A stretch of 64,000 bases of DNA, from contig SMMW01000555.1 in assembly GCA_004794655.1 (NCBI GenBank), positions 2,945,001 to 3,009,000 on the forward strand. The letters are read 5' to 3'. The number at the start of each line of letters is the position of its first letter. The first letter of the stretch is position 1. The notes below the pieces were generated by a model. That model had not been told where the DNA came from and searched no databases. It was given only the letters and a program-made list of their open reading frames with translations. Source of the stretch: Marisa cornuarietis. Its lineage: Eukaryota; Mollusca; Gastropoda; Architaenioglossa; Ampullariidae. The position numbers were made by a program, and so were the translations under genes. Below are positions 23,240-34,605 of this stretch, piece by piece.

Positions 23240-25556
23240 GGACTGAACAGGGTCAAGTCACACAGAGACGCTGGCGATGGCCACTTGACGTTTTGCTCAG
23301 ACCTTCTGGAGAAGGTTTTCTGTCGGCAAAACCCGGATACACGATGGCTTCCGCTAACTTTCCTGCATAAAGAGTTCTAGCGCCAGCACTAGTCTTCTCT
23401 CTCTCTCTGCCCCTCTCTTTCTCTCTGTTTCTATGTCCGTTCGTCTCTCTCTCTCTCTTCCCTCATCCATTATTCATGCTTCCTTCTGCGAGACAGTGTT
23501 CGTGTTTAAGAGAAGTACAAACTTGAGCAGGTAATGATGTTAGTGTGCTTGTATAGTAATGGGGACGGATTACGCGCTTTATATGTCTGTCTTCTCGGCG
23601 AAGTCAGCTGACAAATGTAAGGTATCGATGTTATTTTTGTACAACTGATCTGCAAGTCTGTCTGCTTGCTTGGATGGCTGGATGCTCACCTCGTTGTCTT
23701 TCTGCTTGCTGCTGATTGCCCATACGATAATGGCGGACGACCTCGTTTGCCGGAGAGGGTTTCCTTCCAGCATCTGGCCGTGTTCTTCCCGATTAGCTGT
23801 GTATTGTACGAGGATGTGTGTGCTTGATGGCACACATGGGCTTACAGAGTAGGATCCACTCAATACTGACCAGTTGGGTACTCTTCAAATTACGAGGATT
23901 CACAAACATCCTAGCCTTCCTCTGAGAAAGTTCCGGTAGAATTCTTTTCAGATCATTCCAAATGCATCTTTATCTTTAAACTCTTACACCCTTTGCAGTA
24001 TGTTTGCAAAGAAAAAAATATCCCACCAGAGAGAAAAGTACAGAGATATGATACAAAACTGTGTTTGCTTGAATGCTGGAATGCTAATTTGTTAGGCTGC
24101 TTTCTAGCTTCTAGTGTATCGGGCCCTTCCTGTACTTATAGGTACTGCGTTTCTCTGTCACCGGAAGTAATACAGGTGGAACCGGGTCGCCAGGTGGTGC
24201 TACCAGTCAGCCCGCCATGTTAATGCACATAACAAGCTCACTGGACTTGAGAGAAGGCTCAGACTCCTCCGCTCACCTTAACGATGTATTTTCCAGCATC
24301 TGCGGAGCCACGTTAACCTCCCAATAAAATACAGCCGGCATCGAGGAACAAGTGGAAATACCCGGATGAGCTGGGTGCCGGGGATGGCGCGGTGCATACG
24401 CTGTGGCAAACAGCACGCAGACACTTTGATGGCTCAGGGTATTAATTTGTACTGAGTGCAAAGTTCCTTGATGCACTACTCTCGCTCTCGCCATTACAAG
24501 ACCTTTCGAGAACCACAGATTATGTATTTGTATCGAGCTAAATGGAAAAAATGTTCATGTTCGTTTTAATCAGCGTCTGCCTTTGCCTGCACCTGCATAA
24601 GGTTTTTTATTATTATTATTTCTCGCGGAAAACTTATCTGACATTGAAGCAAACTGCCTTCCCCCATCCCTTCGCTCACGCATCTGACGTAGGCTGTGAA
24701 TTCTGTTTTATTAAATGTTTATTCTCCTACTCGCGAAGTGACCAGAAGATAAATTGTAAAAATAGATACAAATGATAAACGAGAAAGAGAGGGGGGAAGA
24801 GAACGAGAGGGAAAATGAGAAAAATTGTATAAAACACGTGATCGTTGAACGCAAACTGAAAATCTTGCAGGCAACAGCACGTTAGCGAGGATCAAATTAA
24901 AGTACAAGCCAGCACGGAAACGATAAAAAGAAGAGGAGCGATAGAACTAATCACCTACATGTGTACAAGCAATCCTAAGGGCGGTAGGCCAGTTAAACTG
25001 TATTCACGCTCGTGCAAGTAGGCAATTGGAAAACAGTAAAAATAAAAAAATAAAAGGGTTTGAAGGGAGAGAGAGGGAGAGAGCCTGTTTTACTTCAGCG
25101 TTCGGATCATGGGTGTCAGTCCAGGGTACTGCTGCAGGTATTAGCAGATGTGTAAATACCGTATTTCTTGCAATAACAGCAGCCTCCCACCAATGTCAGT
25201 AAGTGCTGCTTATTCACCCCGATGCTCCTTGGCCGTCGTCAAGCGACATTCTGTGACTGAGTGGCAGCACCAGTCACTTCCTGCAGATGCCCGCCTCTCC
25301 GCCGCAAGATTCTGTGACAGGGGCGGTAATTTGTTCTGCGCACGATTGTGTGGTGCGGGTGCTTGGTCTCTGGGCTGGAAATTAATACAAGGCACTCGGC
25401 AAAGTGACTAACACTGTCTAATATCTCACCCGCTGTGTACACTGCCATCGCGCGCACACTTGATTACATTCATTTATTTTTATTTTTCACAATGTTCTTC
25501 TTTCAGTCCGGCTAAACAGAGATCGATAAAGATATCGTTTCAGTTGAATATGTTTA

Positions 25557-25601
<45 letters not shown>

Positions 25602-26420
25602 CCTGTATTAGGTCCCTTAGCATGATCTGAGGGTCTATACTTTTTATGTGTTGATGTAAAACGTCTGCATTTAAATCTTCTCCCTCTGGGTATTAACAGA
25701 GAACAATATGCACAGGATCTAGAACTATTGTTTCTGTCGAAGACATTATTGGTTTACCTTCGAACACTGCACGTGCAGAGAATGAAGACTATTGTCGTGG
25801 CTTTTTCTGCGATCCTGCACTTGAAGGTCAAGCATCGGCTTGACAATGATCAGTGCTCAGCCTGCTTGTACCCCAGAAAAGATCATCTGTTGCCAAGCGA
25901 GGCGTTCAAAAACTAAACAACTGGTTAGTGTCGATCGGAAAAAATTCACATGATTGTGACAGAAATGGACAGATGCAGTGCTGATCACTAAGCTACTCAA
26001 AACTCATTTGTCGAGGATTACAGTCAATGGTTGTTGGGATGTTACAGAAGAAAACTATAATTAAAGTACTGCAACCACTAAAGTGTAAAGAAGTTCACTT
26101 TATAATATTCTGCTGAATATACAGCTTTTGATGTCTGTATTTACACTGTCAATGAGCACAGTAACAGAATGGATTAGGGACTTAGAAAGCCTTCATGATC
26201 TGACTGTCGAACATTAAGTGCAACTGTCCATAACGAGAATTATAAAAGATGTTTGCATAGAAGTACTCGGCATTTATTTCTGTTTCTGTTTATTGTGTGT
26301 TGTCTTTTTAGAAAGGGGGCTGAGGGGTAGAGGAGATTTGAGGCAATCGTTTGCATGTCTCTTGTCTCTATCCACTTTTCCTGTTTCTCTCTCCTCTCTT
26401 TCTTTCTCTTTTTTACTCCC
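23240..26420. other. Mostly non-coding, with TC and GT arrays
   Basis: 23,397-23,462 is TC-rich low-complexity DNA. A perfect GT run lies at 25,560-25,600. At 25,150-25,460 the DNA is GC-richer and open in three overlapping frames on both strands, so no frame can be preferred. No splice-supported exon was found. Confidence 0.45.
25560..25600. repeat. (GT)n microsatellite
   Basis: About 20 perfect GT units. Confidence 0.95.
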
Positions 26421-26422
26421 TC

Positions 26423-26459
26423 ACACACACACACACACACACACAAACAAACACACACA

Positions 26460-26509
<50 letters not shown>
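26423..26509. repeat. (AC)n microsatellite with AAAC interruptions
   Basis: About 87 bases of AC repeats with three AAAC interruptions in the first half and a perfect second half. Thr-His and Cys-Val frames on the two strands are artefacts. Confidence 0.95.
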
Positions 26510-26510
<1 letters not shown>

Positions 26511-26514
26511 GCGA

Positions 26515-27375
26515 TTATCTCAGTTAATGTCAGACTGGGCTGTTCAAACTTTCTGCCCCTCGGCCGGTTATTAACGATCAACGTAAGACTTTCTGCCTCA
26601 GGAGCATGTTCCTGGGGCCAACAGGGCTAGGACAGATCTGGGAGGGGCGAAGTGGGGAGAGCCGAGGCCTTACAAGACTGGTGTCCCCAGAGGATAAAGA
26701 ACGCAAGTCCATAAACTCTTTGTTGAGTGGTTTAATCGTCCTAGAGCTTTCTTTTTTTGCTGGGTCTGCTCTACTTCACACCGTTCTGATATGCTTGATT
26801 TATCGCATACAACTGTGGGACTATTGGCGGAGTATGTGGGTCAGCGTCCTCTTAATGTCTTCTCATGATCTGTGCTTTTTTTTTGCGTCGTTTACCTCTT
26901 TTGTTTTGGAATGTTCTTCTATGCCTGCGGCAGGCCGTTTCACCCGATGGCCCACTTCGTCCACTAACGGCCGATGCAGCAGGTTCTTTGTCTAAATCCT
27001 ATTAGTTTTACCGCTTTGTCAGAATTTATTGTCTGCATTTCATTTTTTCTAATTTACGGGTCATGAGCTTTTTCTCTTCATTTTTCGCAGATTAGATTTT
27101 GAATTTGTGCTTATAAATGACATCAACTGAAGACGGGACAGAACTCACGATGATCTGTCTGTTCTGTTCCTCGGCTTCTATGACTTTCATGACTCCCTTT
27201 CTTACAAAAAGAAAAAAAAAAACACTCAGGAAAGCACGTTTCCACGTCTTGTCTAAAGATGTATCGCGATCTTTTCACACAGTCCAGCTAGACAGCAAAG
27301 CAGACTGATGATCAGCCCTTTTCTCACAAATTTACATGCTGAGTTGTCTGATCCACACTCCTTTCCTTCTTCTAC
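26515..27375. other. Unassigned stretch with a 129-codon plus frame
   Basis: A plus frame from an ATG at 26,606 to 26,995 has a hydrophobic middle (SGLIVLELSFFAGSALLHTV) that could be a membrane segment. I see no donor or acceptor that would tie it to other exons and no known family. Its length is within what chance yields in 64 kb. I leave it unassigned. Confidence 0.2.
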
Positions 27376-27380
27376 ACCAG

Positions 27381-27516
27381 CCTTCTCAACCTTCCACACA
27401 AGTCCTCTCAACCTTCCACACCAGTCCTCTCAACCTTCCACACTAGCCTTCTCAAACTTCCACACAAGTCCTCTCAACCTTCCACACTAGCCTTCTCAAA
27501 CTTCTCAACCTTCTCA
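27381..27516. repeat. 22-bp minisatellite
   Basis: About six imperfect copies of a unit like cctctcaaccttccacacca (22 bases with the following GT). The last copies shorten to CTTCTCAAC. A Pro/Ser/Asn/Leu-rich plus frame over it is a repeat product. Confidence 0.85.
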
Positions 27517-27560
27517 AGCGATGCAGTTACCGCCTGCTTAGCCATGCTGTTGTTTGTAAG

Positions 27561-27750
27561 GTCTCCTACATCATGTTGCTGTGTTTCAGGTCTGTTAAAT
27601 CATAGTGCTGTCTTTAATGTCTGCTGAATCCTGTTGCTATCTTTAACGTCTGCTAAATCGTACTGTTATTTTTTAACGTCTGCTAAATCATATCGATGTC
27701 TCTAACCGATGCTGAATCACACCCTTTTTAACGTAAGCTGAATCATGTTT
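27561..27750. repeat. 29-30-bp degenerate minisatellite
   Basis: About seven diverged copies of a unit beginning gtctgctaaatcatgttgct and ending GTCTTTAAC. Copies differ at roughly a fifth of positions. It lies 45 bases downstream of the 22-bp minisatellite, with no obvious sequence relation between the two units. Confidence 0.7.
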
Positions 27751-28318
27751 TTCTACCACTCCTTCTTTTGCTCTTTCTTCATCTTCATGATGTAAATCAA
27801 AATCAACCCTCGTCTTTCTCTCGTTTCTTTTGCTATCATGAACTTGAGGACCATGATGACGATGGAGTAGTGGAGTGGTAATGGTGGTAATGTGACGGTG
27901 GTTGTGATGGTGGTTTGAGAGGAAGAAGAAGTACGACGAGCCTTGTTTGAAGCGTAATCTAGGCCCATAATAAATGAGGTCTGCTTGTCACGTGCAGACT
28001 AGACCCGATTACTCCCTACCAGTCTGCTAGTACGGACAGGCCGGCCCAGTAAAGGTCACAAGGTTACAGAAAAAGGGAAGCGATGACAATTGCGCTACAG
28101 CGGAAAATAAGTGCACAGGTTCAAGCTGCTCTGGTTCCCAGAACTACTCTGCACTTGATGAATTCTGTACTCGATGAGCTCTGTCTGCCCTACGCTTAAA
28201 GTATTTCATGTGTCCTGTACTCGACTTTGCTCGGTGTGTTCTATGCTACAATTATGTGTTCTGCAAGACGGGCTCGACATGGTGTATCGTGACAAGTTTG
28301 CATGAATCCCCTTCAAAA

Positions 28319-28319
<1 letters not shown>

Positions 28320-28376
<57 letters not shown>
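28320..28376. repeat. (GT)n microsatellite
   Basis: About 28 perfect GT units. Confidence 0.95.
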
Positions 28377-28379
<3 letters not shown>

Positions 28380-28820
28380 GACTCGTCAACGAAAATTTTT
28401 CCAATGTTCAATTTTAAAAAGGAAAGAAAAAAAATAAAAAAGATATGAAACCCTTCTTTGTCATTAAGAAGACACCCTGCTTTTTTCAAAAGTCACTCAG
28501 TCGTCTGTACGCTTGTTAAATGCTACTCCTCGCTAACTCCCTTCCCAATCTAACCCCCCTAGGGCACAAATAAGCTCAATTGTAAGAAAACCATGCAGAT
28601 AAAGCACTGTGGGTGTTTGAATCTAACCGCTGTTCATTTACAACTTGAGGAAAAAACACGAGCTCAGCGGGACTTCCTGGTGCGGCTGATTTCAATGTCA
28701 AGAAAATCGATTTCCCGGAGGATCCACCGCAGGGTAAGTGGCAAAGAACTGCTGTGGATGGGGTGGTGCCGCTGCGACGTCTTTCCGTTGTGCTCTGCGT
28801 GATGAAGATCGTGTTCTGCA

Positions 28821-29080
28821 GGGGGCAATGTTCTGAGGGCGACAAGAATGTTCTGATGGCGATAAAAATTTTCTGAGGGCGACAAGAATGTTCTGAGGGT
28901 GACAAGAATGTTCTGAGGGCGACAAGAATGTTCTGAGGGTGACAAGAATGTACTGACGGCGACAAGAATGTTCTGAGGGCGACAAAAATGTTCTGAGGGC
29001 GACAAAAATGTACTGACGGCGACAAGAATGTTCTGAGAGCGACAAGAATTTCTGAGAGCGACAAGAATGTTCTGAGGAGA
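28821..29080. repeat. 20-bp minisatellite, about 13 copies
   Basis: The unit is gacaagaatgttctgagggc, about 13 copies in register, with variants (GGGT for GGGC, TACTGACGGC, AAAAATG). A three-unit, 60-bp higher-order pattern, TACTGACGGC plus two standard units, recurs at about 28,951 and 29,011. Because 20 is not a multiple of 3 and the unit lacks minus-strand stops, all three minus frames are open here (238, 115 and 113 codons), each repeating a 20-residue word such as LVALRTFLSPSEHSCRPQ. It has no start or splice context, so I treat it as a satellite and not a gene. GTTCT words continue in decayed form to about 29,330 and again after 29,604. Confidence 0.9.
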
Positions 29081-29332
29081 CAGTGTTCTCGAGAAACAGT
29101 GTTCACAGTTTTGTGGTAGAAACAGTGCTCTGGCGGCAATAAAATTCTAAAATACAACGTTCTCGCGAAGACGCATACACACTGATGGACAATATTTCGA
29201 GAGAGACAACAATTTGACAGTTCTAAAACAAACTGCAGTACTTGAGATACAATGTTTTCATGAAACGGTGTTAACAGTGTTCTGTCAGACAAGAAAAGTG
29301 TTCTGATACCTAGAACATGCTGAGGCAGAGTT

Positions 29333-29602
29333 CAGGAGCCAGTTGCACAACACATTTCTAAGTTTAAACACTTTTAGGCCTTAACTCTATTTAGATAATT
29401 AGTTTAAAGTGCACACCACAATTCTAGACTTTTTAAAACTAAAACTGCTTTAAGTAAGATAAAGTTGTTTAAGTCTGACTTTCCGTCCTGTCAGTACAAT
29501 TTTTTTTATGTTTTTCTGCAATGCATCAGAATGGCTAAGAAGAGGTTTTGCTTCTTTAGAACAGTTTTAAGTTTTAGAAACGTGTTGTGCAACTGGCCCC
29601 TG
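29333..29602 (+). mobile_element. MITE copy 1 (about 270 bp)
   Basis: The ends are inverted repeats: the left end reads GGAGCCAGTTGCACAACACA then TTTCTAA, and the right end reads TTAGAAACGTGTTGTGCAAC then TGGCCCC. The interior has no open frame of note. A second copy in the opposite orientation lies at 37,343-37,613 and matches along its whole length (roughly nine bases in ten by eye). The short length, terminal inverted repeats and lack of coding capacity are those of a non-autonomous DNA transposon. No clear target-site duplication is visible, so the superfamily is unassigned. Confidence 0.85.
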
Positions 29603-30428
29603 AAGGGTACAGTATTCACAAGAATGTGGTCTGTGTGAAAAAGTCTTCTAACAAAAAAGCGTTCTGGCAGCAGCAGTATTCTGACCCCAGTTAGTATTTC
29701 CAGAACTGTGGACTTTGAAACGCAACTCATGCTCAACAGAAAGAGTGCACGTCCTTGTCAGCAAGAAACTTTCTTTTCACACAGTGCTAGCGTAGGCAGG
29801 CCCAACAGAACATCTTAAAACTGATTGTTAAAATATGTCTGACATGAAGTTTTGTATTACTGGGCCCTAATTGACCTAAAATACCTCATGGTGCACTCTC
29901 CACTGTCATGACGATCAAGACTTTTTCCACAAACGGTTAGATCACTCTACAGTCCCAAAGAACACAAATCGAGGTTGACAGGAAATGTGAGAAAGTGAAG
30001 AATGCTTGTGGGAGGTAAAGAGAGGCAGAAGGTAATGGGAGGGGGACACAGAGAGGCTCCTATACGTTTCACATAAACATTTGACGACCTGTCAAACTCT
30101 TGCAACCCATTTCCAGCAACCGTCCTTAGAGACTTCGATCAAAAGTTGACGATCAGCCCAGGGGGAGATCAGCCTGTAAATGAGTTTAGCACATAATGCT
30201 GTGAGCCGCAACCGAGACCCCTTCGTAGGCGGAAATTTTATCTCTCGCCGTACAAAAAACTCACCATGTGTTAATTCTCTTCCGCTACAGTCTGACTTTA
30301 TTAAATTACAGTGTACGTTTGGAAGATGGGTGGGTGGGCGAGTGGATGAGCGCAGAACAAAGCTCATGCATGGAGATGTTCGAGGAAATGGTTGGGAGAG
30401 GGGTAGTTGGAGAAGTGGTTCGGACGAA

Positions 30429-30575
30429 GGACTAGGGTTAGTGGGGAACAACCGTCGAAGTGCTTTTCTGACATAAAACTAGGAACTAGGATTAGTGTGG
30501 AACAACCATCAAAACTCTTTTTAATTTAGAATTAGGGTTAGTGTAAACCAACAATCAAAGCGCTTATTTAAAACT
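30429..30575. repeat. Three-copy diverged tandem repeat (about 50 bp)
   Basis: The words actagggttagtg, gaacaacc, tcgaagtgctttt and a following ACATAAAACTAGG recur three times with substitutions and shortening (starts near 30,429, 30,484 and 30,530). Each unit starts with a TTAGGG-like or TTAG-containing word (ctagggttag, ctaggattag, tagggttag). Confidence 0.65.
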
Positions 30576-31183
30576 TTCCACTAAGTAATTCCACAGCGTA
30601 ATTCCGAAAGACAAATAAAGTTTTCCATGGATGTCTGCAAGTTTCATTATAGTTCGTCGCTGACTGAAGCACAGTCCTCGTGAGGACTTTACTCAATGAG
30701 GCCTTGAAGAACAACTTCAACTGGTGAGAGTATGACCATGTTTGTCATGACACAGGACAAGAGGTGAGTCACCATGTGACTGAGAGTTTGATAAAATTAA
30801 AAGGTTAGGCTCAGATCACACTACAGAGAAAATGTCCGAGAAAACGCAGAAGCAAAACACACAGAAGATGCCACAACAGTTTGCAGAAGAAAAAAGAAGA
30901 CATGCGAATGTTTATTAAGATTAACAAACAGATGTTGATCCAATTAAATCTTTAGAAAATACAGCCAATAGCCCTGAGAAGTTTTTAAAAGTTATTAGGA
31001 GATGCAGAACAAAGCAACTTACAAAGTGGCAGATTAGTGACACGCAGATAGATACAAAAACACGTACACACGGACGCATACACACGCAGGCACACATGCA
31101 CGTACAAACATTCAACTATGTATCATCCTTTACAAAAAAAAAACTCAAGAAATTGACGAAAATCCGTTACACAAGTTGTCCAT

Positions 31184-31570
31184 TTGTTCATCCCAATTTA
31201 TTGTGAACTCACAAAAACGGGTTTTCGGGGGAAGAACGCAAATGTCGTTTTCAAGCGGTACCCTCGGGCTGATTGGGATTTACAAGGCAGACTAAATGAC
31301 TATGGCCAAATCATCAATAACAGACAAGTCAAACAAGGATCAATGCTATGGAATAGACAACACGATGGATGGCATGCTGTAGGTCGTACACAGGCCTTGA
31401 GCCACGAGTTGCTGACAAACTGTAGAAGTGTGTGGTCCATAGCTCTCCTGCTGCAGCCAGAGACTTTTTACAAATATTTTGTTCTGGGAAGAAGAGGGGT
31501 TAAGTTCAACTTGCTTACTTTAAATTTTTCTGCCAGGCTTTTTCGATTACTACAAATACCTTGTTCGTGA
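31184..31570 (+). other. Unassigned 128-codon open frame
   Basis: The frame is mixed in composition (RYPRADWDLQGRLNDYGQII and RQHDGWHAVGRTQALSHELL are representative), but it starts at a TTG and has no upstream ATG before a stop. No good acceptor opens it and no donor closes it. It may be a repeat relic or chance. The last third overlaps AT-rich sequence. Confidence 0.2.
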
Positions 31571-31621
31571 ATAAAGTGTAACGAAAGACAACCAGGCTGC
31601 AGTGTTGAATACATTTTTGAC

Positions 31622-31724
31622 TTAGAAATGGAAAGATGAGAGGTTTGTTGGTGTTAGGAAGGAACAACTTTGTTAGAAATGGAAAGACTGCAGTTTTGTT
31701 GTTGTTAAGAAGGAACAATTTTGA
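31622..31724. repeat. Two-copy 51-bp tandem duplication
   Basis: The segment ttagaaatggaaagatgaga then GGTTTGTTGGTGTTAGGAAG, ending GAACAACTTTG, is followed directly by a second copy with about eight differences. Confidence 0.7.
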
Positions 31725-31739
31725 CAATAAAGAAGCTTA

Positions 31740-32650
31740 ATTAGTCATTCTACGGGATGTCAAGTTTTCATACTTTGTTTTATTCTAATTCTCTTAATGT
31801 CTCGTCCACCTACGTTTAACCTGTACTGAAATAGGCTAATCTTTATTTCACTAATCTTAAATCTGCCTTAAAATAAAGAAAGAAAGACACAAACTAACAC
31901 AGAGGAACAAATGTACACACAAACATAAATAAACAAGGGAAAACAAGCAAATGAATAAACAAAGAAAAACGAATAAACAAATAAACCAGCAAACAAAAAA
32001 GAAAGATGAAATTTATTCACAGAAACAGATGCCTTCCCCTGCCCTCCCTAATTTGCATTTTATCTCGAAGCTGTTAATCGGTCATCGCTCTTTCTCAACA
32101 GAGGAAATATGCAGGTTGCTGTCGCTGCATGGCAATAGCGCTGCAGCTCCACGGCAGCATCATTGTGAATTAGGAAGTAGAGCGCTGCCTGGTGTCGAAT
32201 ATTATTCACTAGACACTTCCTATTAGATAAACAGTGACACCTGTCTCGACAAACTCTCCCTCTCCCCTCTAGTCACCATTTGGATGCAAAAATCTGCAGC
32301 AGGTATTTATGTACCAAGAGCAATGAAGTCACTTGATGAATGGGAATCAACAAATTCATCAGGAGACGAATGAAGCATATAAACTGACAAAAAAGACAGA
32401 TTTTGAAAAAAAGGGCATCTTAATTAATGCGACGGCTTAATGCAACTGTTAAAATATAAATGAAGTATAATGTGGTTGTCATAGTAACACATGCATTGGT
32501 CGCGCAGCTAAATGCCTGTTTTTATATTATCAGCTAGTTCAATGGGTTAGATAACTCTCGCAGTTACTGAGGAACGTGGCCGCAAATGAAAGAGAACAAT
32601 GGGCCCAAACTGCAGCTTTTTTGTGGTTTGCCTACAGAAATTGCAGACGA
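31740..32650. other. Non-coding stretch, A-rich 31,870-32,010
   Basis: AAAC, AAAT and AAAG words dominate 31,870-32,010. The remaining part is average. No gene is seen. Confidence 0.5.
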
Positions 32651-32657
32651 TAATTAC

Positions 32658-32887
32658 TCTGGAACGACCAGATGCTCCTAGTCCTTCTCTGATGGTGACT
32701 GCGCTCTGTAACCGTCGCCATAGAAGGCTGTCAGGGTTTGAGAGGAGGTCCTCATTGTTCATCAGGGTGCCGTTTCGAACCCACCCGACCGCTGCTTCTT
32801 TGCTTTCTTCCTTCAACACCCTTTTGCACAGGATGGTTTTGCCTCGCTTTGCAAGTGACGGATGATGGCCCCTAAAAGCGAAGCCCA
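32658..32887 (-). CDS. Candidate coding exon, unknown product
   Basis: On the minus strand a good acceptor (gatcttttcttgtactgccggcag is its run-up, ending at 32,888) is followed by 230 bases: two bases of a split codon and 76 open codons. A fair donor (CCAGA then GTAATT) lies at 32,658 in phase 0. The peptide is of mixed composition (RVLKEESKEAAVGWVRNG and LLWRRLQSAVTIREGLGASG are representative). The plus strand is also open over much of it. No neighbouring exon with a matching phase was found, and the product is not recognised. Confidence 0.28.
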
Positions 32888-33582
32888 CTGCCGGCAGTAC
32901 AAGAAAAGATCGAGGAACCAACAACATGCCAACTGAGGCATGCTGGCATAGCGTGCTTCATCCCTGTTTTTATTTATTCATTTTTTGACAAGCTCATGTA
33001 GCGATGAAAAGGAATTTATGCCTGGTGTGTTTCCTTATAAGTATTGTCAGAAGATATAGCTAAAGGAGCTCGCGCTGGTGACAGGACTCCAAAGAATTTG
33101 CAGCAAGAAAACATTATAAGAAGACTGTTTCTCTGTAAGGAATGTGCCCCTCCCGGACCCCCCCCCCCGTTTCTCATTCCCCTCTTCCTCCCCTCTTCCT
33201 CCCCTCTCTTGCTTTCTCTACAGCTTGTTGACGTTCTGCTGCTCTGCTCGCTGCTGATGCCACTGTAACCCTTTCCCGCCTTATTGCCTCTTCATGTTTC
33301 CTTTACACCACTGCTTCTTTCTCGCCATCTCACTCACACTTGCTTACCTCTACTTGAGTTTTTATTTACTTTTATTTAGGTATTTGTGCGTGTGATGCCA
33401 GCTGTGTTTATAATGAAAGTATGAACATTTGATTTCGTACTTTACTTCCTAAGATTTTGTTTAAGTCTTCACATAATTTATAATTCTTCAGACTTCATAC
33501 TTCTTCTCTTCCGTTAATGAACATACACTTGTTTGTATGAGTGTGCGGGTAATTATCTTCAAATGTGTGCATGTTTTATATA

Positions 33583-33594
33583 TATATATATATG
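33583..33594. repeat. Short AT run
   Basis: TATATATATATA, preceding two AC arrays. Confidence 0.7.
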
Positions 33595-33678
33595 TGTTGG
33601 TTGGGGAGAGGCAATAACCTTTTGCCGATGCTAACATCATGAATTAGCGTACACAGTTTCCCAAAAACGCACGGATCC

Positions 33679-33732
33679 ACACACACACACACACACACAC
33701 AGAGATTACACACACACACACACACACACACA
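33679..33732. repeat. Two (AC)n runs split by AGAGATT
   Basis: Two AC runs of about ten units each are separated by a short AGAGATTAC interruption, with more CA-rich words to 33,790. Confidence 0.9.
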
Positions 33733-33833
33733 TCTGCACTGTACCATACGCACACACGCATCTGTGCATTAATTCAAGCGCGCACACTTGAAGGCATTAC
33801 CGCAAAGTGTGTATACATCTGTGTTTACATAAC

Positions 33834-33834
<1 letters not shown>

Positions 33835-33905
<71 letters not shown>
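33835..33905. repeat. (TGTC)n tetranucleotide array
   Basis: About 17 perfect TGTC units over 71 bases, without interruption. Confidence 0.95.
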
Positions 33906-34460
33906 TCTTTTTCTGTCATTCGATTATTGTTCCCCTGATACTTATGCGTGAAGTTGACATTTTACCACACGCGCTCTCAATCACTGCCTCCTTCTTTCGC
34001 CACCTCTACCCCTCAGATCGCCTAGAGAGTTCATTCTGCCATTAAATAGTTGTCTCCCTTTCACGTCTCCCCTCTTTTATGCCAAAGATATTTCAGACGC
34101 AAAATCAGCAGCAGATGCTCCAAAGTAAATCATGAAGCTTGGCTGCCTCAAGCCCATAAAAGTCTGTTTTGAGCATGTTGCCATAGCTTCGTCTCTAGTT
34201 TCTGGAAACACATTTGCTCTTCCAGATTGGCTGTAATTAACCCTCCATGTCCCATTATTTCCAGTACGACTTTAGGCAAGATTCAATGTTTTTTTCCCGT
34301 TTCACTCCCTCTTTATAAACCCTCATTTCAGCCATGACTTCATAACGTATCTTGAACAGAAGGAAAACCTTGACCTTGCATCAAAATGATAAAAAGGCTG
34401 AAGACGAATTTATTTCCAACATCATGTCCTGAAGTGTGACCAACAGAAAGAAAACACGAG

Positions 34461-34470
34461 CAAGATGGCG
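34461..34470 (+). promoter_or_regulatory. YY1-like motif with ATG
   Basis: The plus strand reads caagatggcg, the YY1 core, in sense orientation, with the ATG at 34,465 inside it. It lies 136 bases upstream of an NRF1-like palindrome and within CpG-containing sequence. The pairing of YY1 and NRF1 motifs is typical of housekeeping promoters in animals. The function is inferred. Confidence 0.35.
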
Positions 34471-34483
34471 TTATTGCGCGTGC
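34465..34483 (+). CDS. Possible first coding exon, N-terminus MALLRV
   Basis: An ATG inside the YY1-like motif opens six codons (MALLRV) plus one base, followed by a weak donor (GTGC then GTAAAC; -1 and +5 are off consensus). The single left-over base would complete an Arg codon with the two bases that open the exon at 39,001. The next in-frame stop lies four codons on, so if this ATG is used it must be spliced. The weak donor is the main reason for low confidence; an alternative donor, GTGCGT, lies four bases earlier in another phase. Confidence 0.22.
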
Positions 34484-34605
34484 GTAAACATGGTTAAACA
34501 CTGAAGGAGACGGTTATCTCAGCCATCACGCCTTAACAAATAATTATATTTTGTTAAATTGAATTGGAAGGTACTTGAAAGAAAACATCAGACAGAAACG
34601 ATAAA

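Noticed and set aside
26085..26110. miR-1-like word (gtgtaaagaagt)
   Set aside because: Only a partial seed-region resemblance, and the flanks do not form a precursor-sized hairpin.
28821..29080. CRISPR-like array
   Set aside because: The units are contiguous with no unique spacers, and the genome is eukaryotic.
28576..29292. 238-codon minus frame with a 20-residue repeat as a repetitive protein gene
   Set aside because: It is produced by the stop-free 20-bp minisatellite, open equally in the other two frames, without start or splice context. Kept as a finding only.
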